A stretch of 64,000 nucleotides of DNA, from contig NZ_AP022564.1 of NCBI RefSeq assembly GCF_010727125.1, positions 4,216,001-4,280,000 on the forward strand. The letters run 5' to 3'. Position numbers and translations under genes: made by a program. Numbering within the stretch: position 1 is the first letter of the stretch; each line of letters starts with the position of its first letter. Below the pieces are notes generated by a model. That model worked only from the letters and a program-made list of their open reading frames with translations. It ran no database searches and was not told the DNA's origin. The stretch is from Mycolicibacter terrae (GTDB taxonomy: Bacteria > Actinomycetota > Actinomycetes > Mycobacteriales > Mycobacteriaceae). Shown piece after piece: positions 1-7,839 of the stretch.

Positions 1-1604
1 TCCCCCCGATGGCCAGGGCGATCGAGCCCCCGTCGGTGGATCCCGCAATGGCGCCGCCCGACGGGCCGCCCGGCCCCGATCAGCCGATGCGCCGCTCGAA
101 CTCCTGCAGCGTCCCGATCACGGTCAGCAACCCCGACGTGGCACAGCTCGCCCCCGGATTCGACATGCTGGGTATCGCCACGGCGTGGCAGTACTCCACC
201 GGCAACGGGGTTCCAGTAGCGGTCATCGACACCGGCGTCACACCGAATCCGCGGTTGCCTGCGGTCGCCGGCGGCGACTACATCATGGGCGGAGCCGAGG
301 GCCTGGGCGGACTGCAGGACTGCGACGCCCACGGCACCATCGCCGCGTCGATCATCGCCGCGGCCCCGCAGGGTGTGCTGCCGATGCCCCGGCCGATGCC
401 GGAGGTTCCCGCCTTCCCGGCACCGGCCGGCCCGCCGCCGAGCATCGGCGAACCGCCGCCGCCGGCTGACCTTCCCGGCCCGCCGGCGCCTCCCCCGGCG
501 CCGGTTCCGGTGACGATCACCCAGACCGCGCCACCGCCGCCCCCGCCACCTCCGCCCCCGCCGGAAGAGGGCCTTATGGCGCCGGCCTCGGGTCCGCCGG
601 ACCCGCAGACCGAGGACGAACCCGCGGTCCCGCCGCCCCCGCCGGGCGCCCCGGACGGTGTCGTCGGAGTCGCCCCGCACGCCAGGATCATCTCGATCCG
701 CCAGTCCTCGCGGGCCTTCGAGCCGGTCAACCCGCAACGGTTCGGCTACGACGACGAGCGGATCAAAGCCGGCACGCTGGCCACGCTGGCCCGAGCCGTC
801 GTCCACGCGGCCGACATGGGCGCCAAGGTGATCAACATTTCGGTGACCTCGTGTGTCTCGGTGGCGGCCGGGCTCGACCAGCGGGCCCTGGGGGCGGCGC
901 TGTGGTACGCCTCGACCGTCAAGGACGCGGTGATCGTCACGGCCGCCGGCAACGTCGGCGAAGCCGGCTGCGCCAACAACCCGATGTTCGACCCGCTGAA
1001 CCCCGGCGACCCCCGCGACTGGAACCAGGTCAAGGTCATCTCCAGCCCATCCTGGTTCTCCGACTACGTGCTGTCGGTCGGCGGCGTGGACGCCACCGGA
1101 GCGCCGATCGACAAGAGCATGTCCGGGCCATGGGTGGGAGTGGCCGCGCCCGCCACCCACGTGATGGGGCTGTCCCCGCAGGGCGGCGGACCGGTCAACG
1201 CCTACCCCCCGATCCGGGCCGGCGAGAAGAACATGCCGTTCTGGGGAACCAGTTTCTCCGCGGCCTACGTCAGCGGGGTCGCCGCTCTGGTGCGGGCCAA
1301 ATATCCTCAGCTCACCGCGCACCAGGTCATCAACCGGATCGTGCAGACCGCGCACAATCCGCCCGCCGGGGTGGACAACCGGGTGGGCTACGGGTTGGTC
1401 GACCCGGTGGCGGCGCTGACGTTCAACGTGCCGCCGGGTGAGGCGGTGGCGCCGGGATCGCAGAGCCGCGTCATCACCCCGGCAGCCGCGCCGCCACCGC
1501 CGGATCATCGGGCCCGGACGGTTGCCCTCGGATTCCTCGGTGCGATCGCCGCCGCGGTGCTGGCCGCCGCCGTCACCGCGCGGATCCGAAGGGCCCTCAA
1601 ATGA
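1..1604 (+). CDS. mycP2: Mycosin, subtilisin-like serine protease of ESX-2 (5' end outside window)
   Basis: Membrane-anchored subtilase of a type VII secretion system. The catalytic triad is visible: Asp in VIDTGV (about 74 residues after the ATG at 9), His in DCDAHGT (about 108) and Ser in GTSFSAAY (codon 1251-1253), with the oxyanion Asn in AAGN. A hydrophobic C-terminal helix followed by RIRR anchors it. No signal peptide is seen and the frame is open to base 1, so the true start lies upstream; the ATG at 9 is internal. A very proline-rich insertion (about nt 370-650) sits between the His and the rest of the protease domain, as I recall for MycP2. It overlaps eccE by 4 bp (ATGA). Assignment to ESX-2 rather than another ESX rests on recalled similarity and on gene order. 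Confidence 0.9.
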   Translation, partial: PPMARAIEPPSVDPAMAPPDGPPGPDQPMRRSNSCSVPITVSNPDVAQLAPGFDMLGIATAWQYSTGNGVPVAVIDTGVTPNPRLPAVAGGDYIMGGAEGLGGLQDCDAHGTIAASIIAAAPQGVLPMPRPMPEVPAFPAPAGPPPSIGEPPPPADLPGPPAPPPAPVPVTITQTAPPPPPPPPPPPEEGLMAPASGPPDPQTEDEPAVPPPPPGAPDGVVGVAPHARIISIRQSSRAFEPVNPQRFGYDDERIKAGTLATLARAVVHAADMGAKVINISVTSCVSVAAGLDQRALGAALWYASTVKDAVIVTAAGNVGEAGCANNPMFDPLNPGDPRDWNQVKVISSPSWFSDYVLSVGGVDATGAPIDKSMSGPWVGVAAPATHVMGLSPQGGGPVNAYPPIRAGEKNMPFWGTSFSAAYVSGVAALVRAKYPQLTAHQVINRIVQTAHNPPAGVDNRVGYGLVDPVAALTFNVPPGEAVAPGSQSRVITPAAAPPPPDHRARTVALGFLGAIAAAVLAAAVTARIRRALK

Positions 1605-3160
1605 GTCAGGACCAGGTCCGGTTGACCGGGTTCAGCGCCTCGAGTAACCGGCGGCTGCTGTGCGCGGCGGCGATCACGCTGAGCGGTCTGGCGGGGTGGG
1701 CGCTGGGCGGTCTGGCCGGTGTCGCGGTGGCCGTGCCGCTCGCGGTGCTGCTGGTACTGGTGCCCTGGTGGGGCCAGCCGGCGTGGTCCTGGGCGGTGCT
1801 GCGGCTCCGGCGGCGGACGGCGGCCGACTGGTCCGACCCGATCACGGTGGCCAACAACCGCGCCGGGGGCGGGGTCCGCATTCAAGACGGCGTGGCGGTG
1901 GTGGCCGTTCACCTGCTGGGCAGGGCACACACCGCCACGGTCGCCACCGGATCGGTGAACGTGGAGACCGACAACGTCATCGACGTCGCCGCCCTGCTGC
2001 CGATGCTGCGGCACGCGCTCGGGCTGGTGCTGGAGTCGATGAGTGTGATCAGCATCGGAGCACGCCGCGCCACCACCGGCGACTATCCGCGGGTCTATGA
2101 CACCGAGATCGGCACGCCTCCCTATGCGGGCCAACGCGAGACCTGGCTGCTGCTGCGGTTGCGGATCATCGACAACACCACCGCCCTGCGCTGGCGCACC
2201 ACCCTGGGCGCCACCGCGGTCGCCGTCGCCCAGCGGATCGCCGGCCTGCTGCGTTGCCAGGGACTACGCGCGCGGGTCGCCACCGCAAGTGATCTGGCCG
2301 AACTGGACCGCCGGCTCGGTGGGCCTTTGCTGCTGACCGACGCCGAGCGCTGGAAAACGCTGCGCACCGAGGGCGGCTGGGTAACTACCTACGCCTACCC
2401 GGCTCACGAGATCAACGCGCAACTGCTGGCCCAGGTGTGGACCCTGCCCGTCGACGAGGTGGTCCAAAACATCACCGTCTTCCCGGATGCGACGTGTACG
2501 GCCACCGTCACCCTGCAGACTCCGCAGCCGGCACCGACGCCCCCGGCGGTGGTACTGCGGCGGCTCAACGGCGAGCAGGCCGCCGCCATCGAGGCCAACA
2601 TGTGCGCTCCCCGCCCGCGGCTGCGCGGACTGCGGCCGGGGCCGCTGCCGGCCAGCCTGCCCGTCGAGATCGGCCCGTCGGGTGTCCTGGTCGGCAAGCT
2701 GGCCAACGGCGACCGGCTGATGGTTCCGCTGACCGACTCCGGCGAGCTGAGCCGGGTGTTCATCGCCGCCGAAGACCTGATCGCGAAACGGATCATCATC
2801 CGTGCCGCCGGGGCCGGTGAGCGGGTCTGTGTCCACACCCGGGACAAGGCGCGCTGGGCCAGCGTCCGGATGCCCGAAGTGTCGGTGGTCGGCGAGTCGA
2901 GGCCGACGCCACGCAGCACGGTCAGTGTGGTCGACGGACCGATCGCCCCGTCACCGCGACCGGCCACCGTCATCACCGTGGCACCTCCCGGTACGCCTCC
3001 CCCGCCACCGGATGCGGTCGAGGTCTGCATCGAGCAGCTCGACCGGACCGCGGTACGGGTTGCCGCGGGCGGAAAATCGTGGCTGGCTACGGTGGAGTTG
3101 TTCCGGGCGGAAAACCGGTACTGCAGCCCGGAGGCGCTGGCGCCGATGTCGTCACGATGA
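1601..3160 (+). CDS. eccE2: ESX-2 core membrane component EccE
   Basis: Peripheral subunit of the type VII secretion membrane complex in the inner membrane. The protein has 519 residues, with two adjacent hydrophobic segments near the N-terminus (about residues 17-58, ending WWGQPAW) and then a long soluble region, the usual EccE layout. The M. tuberculosis EccE2 is of similar length (537 aa from memory). The ATG at 1601 overlaps the mycP stop, so the two are translationally coupled. The last third is rich in Pro and Arg. The family has little motif content, so the call leans on topology and on its position between mycP and eccA. Confidence 0.85.
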   Translation: MSQDQVRLTGFSASSNRRLLCAAAITLSGLAGWALGGLAGVAVAVPLAVLLVLVPWWGQPAWSWAVLRLRRRTAADWSDPITVANNRAGGGVRIQDGVAVVAVHLLGRAHTATVATGSVNVETDNVIDVAALLPMLRHALGLVLESMSVISIGARRATTGDYPRVYDTEIGTPPYAGQRETWLLLRLRIIDNTTALRWRTTLGATAVAVAQRIAGLLRCQGLRARVATASDLAELDRRLGGPLLLTDAERWKTLRTEGGWVTTYAYPAHEINAQLLAQVWTLPVDEVVQNITVFPDATCTATVTLQTPQPAPTPPAVVLRRLNGEQAAAIEANMCAPRPRLRGLRPGPLPASLPVEIGPSGVLVGKLANGDRLMVPLTDSGELSRVFIAAEDLIAKRIIIRAAGAGERVCVHTRDKARWASVRMPEVSVVGESRPTPRSTVSVVDGPIAPSPRPATVITVAPPGTPPPPPDAVEVCIEQLDRTAVRVAAGGKSWLATVELFRAENRYCSPEALAPMSSR

Positions 3161-3220
3161 CACTCCGCCGGACCGACAGTCAGCCCGACAACCCGTAGAT
3201 GTGACAGAGGACGACAGACA

Positions 3221-5062
3221 TTGAGTGACCTGCTGGCCGCCCGCCGGCATTTCGACCGGGCCATGGTGAGCATGGACGGACGGTACGGCTCCCCCGAAGC
3301 CAGGGCCGAGTTCGTGGCGGCGACCGAAGCCGATCCTTCGATGGCCGACGCCTGGCTGGGCCGCATCGCCTGCGGCGACACCGCCCTGGACACACTCAAG
3401 CGGCTGTACGCCAACAGCGACTGGCTGCACAAGGAGACCACCCGGCTGGGCCGGCACCTGGCCGCCCAGATCCCGCTGGGGCCCTACCTGTCGATCACGG
3501 TGACCGACGCCTCGCATGTGGGGTTGGCGTTGGCCTCGGCGCTGACGGTGTCCGGTGAATACGAGCGGGCGGACGCGCTGCTGGCCGACAAGGCTCTGCT
3601 GGACAGCTGGATCAACCACCAATGGCATCAACTGGCCCGCGCCTACCTGATGTTCGTCACGCAGCGCTGGCCAGATCTGCTGACGGTAGCCGCCGAGGAG
3701 CTGCCCGAACGGGCGATCGTCATGCCCGCGGTCACCGCGTCGGTCTGCGCGCTGGCCGCCTACGCGGCCGCGCATCTCGGCCAAGGCCGGGTGGCGTTGG
3801 ACTGGCTGGATCGCGTCGACATCGCCGGGCAGGCCCGCTCCTCGGAACGTTTCTCCGCCGGCGTGTTGACCGCGTCGATCAACCCGAGCGAAATCCCACT
3901 GCTGGCCGCGGATCTGGCCTACGTACGCGGAATGGTGCATCGTCAGCTCGGCGAGGAGGACAAAGCCCAGGTCTGGTTGTCCAAGGCCGCCATCAACGGC
4001 GTGCTGACCGAGCCGGCCAAAGCGGCGCTGGCCGAGCCGAATCTGCGCCTGGTGGTCACCGAGGAACAGATCATCGACAGCCGCACCGACCGCTGGGACG
4101 CCGGCTCGGCGAAGAGCAGGGCCGAACTCGATGAAGACAACGCACTGGACCGCCGCGCCGAGCTGCTGGCGCAGGGCCGCGCCGAGCTGGAGAGGCAGGT
4201 CGGGTTGGCCGAGGTGAAGCGCGCGGTGAAGGCCTTGGAGGACCAGCTCGAAATCCGGGCCATGCGTTTGGAACATGGCCTTCCGGTGGAGGGCCAGACC
4301 AACCACATGCTGCTGGTCGGCCCGCCCGGCACCGGCAAGACGACCACAGCCGAGGCGCTGGGCAAGATCTACGCGGGGATGGGCATCGTCCGCAATCCGG
4401 AGATCACCGAGGTGCGCCGTTCCGACTTCTGTGGTGAGCATATCGGCTCCTCCGGCCCTAAGACCAACGAGTTGATCGAAAAGGCCTTGGGCGGAATCCT
4501 TTTCATGGACGAGTTCTATTCGTTGGTGGAACGTCATCAGGACGGGACGCCGGACATGATCGGCATGGAGGCCGTCAACCAGCTGCTGATCGCCCTGGAG
4601 AAACACCGCTTCGACTTCTGCTTCCTCGCCGCCGGGTATGAGGACCAGGTCGACGAGTTCCTCACCGTCAACCCCGGCCTGGCGAGCCGCTTCAACCGCA
4701 AGATCCGGTTCGAGTCCTACTCGCCGGAAGAGATCGTCGAGATCGGTGAGCGGTACGGATCCAGCCGCGCCACCGAACTGAATCCAGAAGCGCGACAGCG
4801 ATTCCTGGAGATGGCTACCACGATCCGCGGCTACGTCAGCCCGCGCGGCGAGCACGGCATCAATGTCATGCACAACGGCCGGTTCGCCAGGAACGTGATC
4901 GAGGAAGCCGAACTGGCCCGTGACACCAGGGTGGCGGCGCAGAAACGCGCCGGCCGCGAGGTGACGATCGACGACCTCAAGACCATCACCGCCGCCGACA
5001 TCGACAACGCCGTCCGTGCCGTGTGCGACACCAAACGCGAGATGGCCGCGATCAGCTGGTAG
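3221..5062 (+). CDS. eccA2: ESX-2 AAA+ ATPase EccA
   Basis: Cytosolic CbxX/CfqX-type AAA+ ATPase of a type VII secretion locus, 613 residues. Residues 1 to about 280 form a TPR-like helical N-terminal domain. The AAA domain follows, with Walker A GPPGTGKTT near residue 367, Walker B ILFMDEF near 430 and a sensor/arginine region at NPGLASRFNRK. The start is TTG at 3221, 60 bp after eccE, beginning MSDLLAARRHFDRAM, which fits EccA2 proteins. Family members are thought to handle ESX substrates or EspG-bound substrates. It is the last gene of the ESX locus: the next genes are convergent and not ESX core genes. Confidence 0.92.
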   Translation: MSDLLAARRHFDRAMVSMDGRYGSPEARAEFVAATEADPSMADAWLGRIACGDTALDTLKRLYANSDWLHKETTRLGRHLAAQIPLGPYLSITVTDASHVGLALASALTVSGEYERADALLADKALLDSWINHQWHQLARAYLMFVTQRWPDLLTVAAEELPERAIVMPAVTASVCALAAYAAAHLGQGRVALDWLDRVDIAGQARSSERFSAGVLTASINPSEIPLLAADLAYVRGMVHRQLGEEDKAQVWLSKAAINGVLTEPAKAALAEPNLRLVVTEEQIIDSRTDRWDAGSAKSRAELDEDNALDRRAELLAQGRAELERQVGLAEVKRAVKALEDQLEIRAMRLEHGLPVEGQTNHMLLVGPPGTGKTTTAEALGKIYAGMGIVRNPEITEVRRSDFCGEHIGSSGPKTNELIEKALGGILFMDEFYSLVERHQDGTPDMIGMEAVNQLLIALEKHRFDFCFLAAGYEDQVDEFLTVNPGLASRFNRKIRFESYSPEEIVEIGERYGSSRATELNPEARQRFLEMATTIRGYVSPRGEHGINVMHNGRFARNVIEEAELARDTRVAAQKRAGREVTIDDLKTITAADIDNAVRAVCDTKREMAAISW

Positions 5063-5081
5063 AGCGTCGTCGGAGTTGGAG

Positions 5082-5399
5082 TCAGATCGGGCTGCTGCGG
5101 TATCTGGCCACGAAATCGGACTCGGCCTCTTCGCGCAGCGCGGCGAAGACGACGTTGAGCCGATCCGCCAGTTCGCTGTAGGTGTAATCGCTCACCACAC
5201 AGGGATGCAGCGTCAGTTCCAGCAGTCGGCCGTCTGAATTCGCGACAGCGCGGACATCCCCGAGATCGACGCTGTAGGTGGTGTTCTCGGCCTCGGCGAC
5301 CAGGGCTTCCCACTTCTCGGCGGCCTCACGAAGATCCCGCAGCACGGACTCAACGAGGTCCTTGTCGCTGAGCTCCGCGCGGCTGTCCGGCCCCGACAT
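5082..5399 (-). CDS. YbaB/EspL-like small protein
   Basis: 105-residue acidic protein. An N-terminal helix is followed by a pattern of the type V-x-A-x-ANSDGRLLELTLHP and then a second helix (ELADRLNVVFAALREEAE). This is the helix-strand-helix outline of the YbaB/EbfC nucleoid-associated fold, also found in the ESX-1 protein EspL. Rv0027 of M. tuberculosis has the same length from memory, but I did not align them. It lies 19 bp from the end of eccA2 (convergent) and 49 bp downstream of the 467-residue gene. No clear ribosome site precedes ATG 5399. DNA binding or a chaperone role in secretion is inference. Confidence 0.6.
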   Translation of the reverse strand: MSGPDSRAELSDKDLVESVLRDLREAAEKWEALVAEAENTTYSVDLGDVRAVANSDGRLLELTLHPCVVSDYTYSELADRLNVVFAALREEAESDFVARYRSSPI

Positions 5400-5448
5400 T
5401 GGCTAAGTATGTCGAGCCGGTGTGAGTAGCGTCAATTCATCCTCGCCG

Positions 5449-6852
5449 TCAGCTCTGCGGATCCCACTGGTCGGCCGGCGGCGCGCTGAGCGTCCGGAAC
5501 CAGCTGTAGTGGTAATTGGCCGACACCGTATCCCCCGTCGCGATGCCCTCGGTCGCAGCCAGCAGCATGCAGTTCAGCACCACGGCGGTATCGGTGTCGG
5601 GATACTGCGCCAACAACTGGTAGCGCAGGGTGTCCAGATGTACCCGCAGAAGGTCGATTTCGGCGTCGACCACGCCGGTTCCGGTGGATCCGGCCCTGGC
5701 CAGGGTGTTGGCCATGCGCGGCAGCCCATCACGCCAATGGGTGGCCTCGCTGAGCTGCCAGCCGAGATCCTCGATGGGCGCCAGCTCCCGGGGCTGCACC
5801 GAGGCGTCCGTCTCACCGAAGTCACTTGCCCAGCCGAGACGATCACCGGGACTGTAGGAGGCCGACTCCGTCGGGGTCCCCAGCAGCGCGGTGGCCGTCC
5901 CGGTGCGCCGGCCCGGCTCGAGCAGCTGCACCCCGGCCGGGAGCTCGATCCCCGACGGGATCCACCCGTTGGCGACATCGGTGACCAGCAACGTTCTTCC
6001 GTCGGCGAAGGTGCCGATGGCCCAGCGCAGCGCCGGTTCCTGACGGGCCACAAAGGCCAGCAGGCGCTGCAGCCGCTGCTCGCTGGACTCGGTGACCGCC
6101 GGTTGTATCGGTTGCGGGGGAGGCGGCGCCGGGGCCGGCTCGGGGGCTACCGGGATGACGGCGGTCAGGTCTTCGCGCGCCTCCGTCAGCGGTATGGCGA
6201 CGGGCTCAGAAGCGACGGGCGGCACCCCGAACACCTCGGCGACCTCGGGAATCGGTGGCGGTGGCGGAGCCACTTCGACCGGCGGCGGAGTCGGCGTCGG
6301 CTCCGCGAAATCGAGAGACTCGACGACGAGGCCTTCGGGCATCCGGTGGCGGGCCGATCTCGCGCGCCGTTTGCCGCCCTCCCGGGGAGGTTCGGGCGAG
6401 CGGAACCGCTCGGGTTCGGGCGGGGCGGGCGGAAGCTGCTCGGGGGGCTCGACGGGCGCCGGAGCCGCATTGAGGCTGACGTATTCCGTGCCGAACTCCA
6501 GGGCCTCCTTGTGGAGCTGGCGAACCGTCGATTCCACCCGCAGGACCGCGAACGCCCGGGCGACATTGATGACCCTGGCCTCCGCGGTCTGTCGCGCCTG
6601 CCCGGCGAGGTCGGATCGGCCGATCGCGTGCAGCTTTTCGTTCGCCGATCTGGCGATGCGTTGCAGATCCGCGTTCAGGTAGTCGGCGAGCGGGGCCGTC
6701 TCCGGGGTGATGGTCGCCAGCTCGGCCGGCCACAGGCCGCCGAGCACCCAGGCGCTACAGTCCACCGGAGCGCTGAAGGCCGGGATCGCGAGCGATTCCC
6801 GAGCCGCGCTCCGCAGGCGCTGGCGCGCCGACCGTCGACCGAAGATTGCCAC
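5449..6852 (-). CDS. DUF5631/DUF5632-like mycobacterial protein (Rv0026-type)
   Basis: 467 residues from GTG 6852. There is an N-terminal helical domain (to about residue 130) that begins AIFGRRSARQRL, then a long low-complexity Pro/Glu/Arg linker (about 130-275), and a C-terminal domain with LRWAIGTFADGRTLLVTD and a conserved-looking tail ending in many aromatic residues (NYHYSWFRTL). No signal peptide or membrane segment is seen. Similar proteins of unknown function sit near ESX-related genes in mycobacteria; the length is close to Rv0026 (448 aa from memory). The domain names are a recollection rather than a search result. Its function is unknown, and its setting suggests a role tied to type VII secretion. 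Confidence 0.6.
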   Translation of the reverse strand: MAIFGRRSARQRLRSAARESLAIPAFSAPVDCSAWVLGGLWPAELATITPETAPLADYLNADLQRIARSANEKLHAIGRSDLAGQARQTAEARVINVARAFAVLRVESTVRQLHKEALEFGTEYVSLNAAPAPVEPPEQLPPAPPEPERFRSPEPPREGGKRRARSARHRMPEGLVVESLDFAEPTPTPPPVEVAPPPPPIPEVAEVFGVPPVASEPVAIPLTEAREDLTAVIPVAPEPAPAPPPPQPIQPAVTESSEQRLQRLLAFVARQEPALRWAIGTFADGRTLLVTDVANGWIPSGIELPAGVQLLEPGRRTGTATALLGTPTESASYSPGDRLGWASDFGETDASVQPRELAPIEDLGWQLSEATHWRDGLPRMANTLARAGSTGTGVVDAEIDLLRVHLDTLRYQLLAQYPDTDTAVVLNCMLLAATEGIATGDTVSANYHYSWFRTLSAPPADQWDPQS

Positions 6853-6996
6853 CGCGCAAGCCTACCGTTGCCGCTGGGCCGCCCAGCCGGAATCTCGACT
6901 CCGCCGAATCCGCCGTGCACCACCGGCAGCCGATCATTCACAACCGGTGCGTGCCGTGAATTGTCAGCCCAACACCAGGTCGGTAGCGTGCAGTCC

Positions 6997-7155
6997 ATGG
7001 CCGACGTCGGGTCCCCCGCCACCGGGTGTGCAGCGCAGCTGAGCGAAGTACTCGCCCTGCTGGCCCGCGCTCGGAACCTGTTCGGCGACATGGTGGTTGA
7101 TCCTCCCGCCGACATCGCGCCGCGGGCCGATGCAGCCGGGCGCTGGGTGCTTTAA
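6997..7155 (+). CDS. Possible 52-aa ORF or gene remnant in the 300-bp gap
   Basis: The gap between the minus-strand genes ending at 7152 and starting at 6852 holds a plus-strand ORF. Its protein starts MADVGSPATGC and contains a helix of the type SEVLALLARARNLFG, which resembles the first helix of several mycobacterial secretion-accessory or NlpC proteins. Upstream is a good promoter-like pair, TTGTCA at 6959-6964 and TAGCGT 17 bp further on, placing the start in a nearly leaderless arrangement. The stop overlaps the convergent gene's stop. It may be a true small gene or the 5' remnant of a larger one. Confidence 0.3.
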   Translation: MADVGSPATGCAAQLSEVLALLARARNLFGDMVVDPPADIAPRADAAGRWVL

Positions 7156-7478
7156 CGTCCGATACCCTCACCGGACCGATGGCCGGCGTGCAGTTGGTGG
7201 CTCAGCAGGCGCCCGGTGGCAACCCGGAGATCGTCGTGGGTCGGCACCGCCGCCGAGGGAGCGTGCCCGGTGGTGACGATCTCGCCGCGGATCTCCAACG
7301 CCGCCTTGAGAAACGACACGTCCGCGGCCAACACGATGGCCTCGGCCAGGCGATGGGCGTCGGCCGACATGGCCTCCTCAGTGAGCACCACACTGTGCAG
7401 ATAACCGCCGCGGCAGGACCGGAACAGCACATCACCACTTGGATGCGTGGTGTCGAACGCCGGGTTCGGTTCAGTCAT
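7152..7478 (-). CDS. EspH/EspD-like (DUF2694) ESX accessory protein
   Basis: 108 residues. The central part, with a pattern like THPSGDVLFRSCRGG and then HSVVLTEEAMSADAHRLAEAI, follows the EspH/EspD layout (a short beta sheet around DGRIxHVELT, then an ALADxIxVIAxLA helix). EspH and EspD are ESX-1 cytosolic or secreted helpers of EspE/EspF and EspA/EspC respectively. The start ATG at 7478 shares one base with the stop of the upstream EspC-like gene (TGATG), which implies coupled translation and a shared job. This is a family guess from memory of sequence; fold-level similarity is more secure than the orthologue name. Confidence 0.6.
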   Translation of the reverse strand: MTEPNPAFDTTHPSGDVLFRSCRGGYLHSVVLTEEAMSADAHRLAEAIVLAADVSFLKAALEIRGEIVTTGHAPSAAVPTHDDLRVATGRLLSHQLHAGHRSGEGIGR

Positions 7479-7792
7479 CAGCGCCCATCGGTGAGGTGCC
7501 GGAAGGCCTTGGCCGCGTCTTCTTCATGCTTGTTCCACGTTGCCACGGCCAGGTTCAGATTGTCCGACACTTGCCCATGTTCGCTCGACTGGTCGTCGTA
7601 GCAGTCCTTGCGGGCGTCGAGTAACTCCCCGGCCGCCCGACGAAAGTCCCCGTAGATCGGTCCGAGCGCACCCAGGCTCGTCTGGATTCCCTCGTGAGAT
7701 GCCGTGACGGTGGCCAGATACTCCGATGCCTGCCGGTGATTGCCGGCGGCATTGGTCAGAACGCCCTGATCGACGTGGATCTTCTCTGGCAT
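7478..7792 (-). CDS. EspC-like type VII secretion substrate candidate (DUF2580-type)
   Basis: 104-residue all-helical protein: helix one (about residues 8-30), a turn around LGPIYGDF, then a long second helix. The size and two-helix plan match the EspC / WXG100-related family. EspC proteins usually end in a helix carrying YxxxD/E; here the equivalent region reads ATWNKHEEDAAKAF, with Trp where Tyr is expected. It has a good ribosome site (GGGAGG, 6 bases before ATG 7792) and is coupled to the EspH-like gene. Together the two look like a substrate and helper pair. Secretion is inferred and not shown by the sequence. Confidence 0.6.
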   Translation of the reverse strand: MPEKIHVDQGVLTNAAGNHRQASEYLATVTASHEGIQTSLGALGPIYGDFRRAAGELLDARKDCYDDQSSEHGQVSDNLNLAVATWNKHEEDAAKAFRHLTDGR

Positions 7793-7839
7793 CTCTTACC
7801 TCCCTGGCTAGTCGACGATGACGGGTGGAACGCGGATTT

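Noticed and set aside
370..650. CRISPR-like or simple repeat array in the Pro-rich tract of mycP
   Set aside because: It is an in-frame polyproline codon run without equal repeats and spacers.
3152..4873. 573-residue minus-strand ORF across eccA2
   Set aside because: It is exactly antisense to eccA2, whose AAA+ motifs are clear, and has no domain or ribosome site.
5422..7155. 577-residue plus-strand ORF over the accessory cluster
   Set aside because: It is mostly antisense to the 467-residue gene and Arg/Gly-rich. Only its last 52 codons, after the promoter at 6959, are kept as a candidate.
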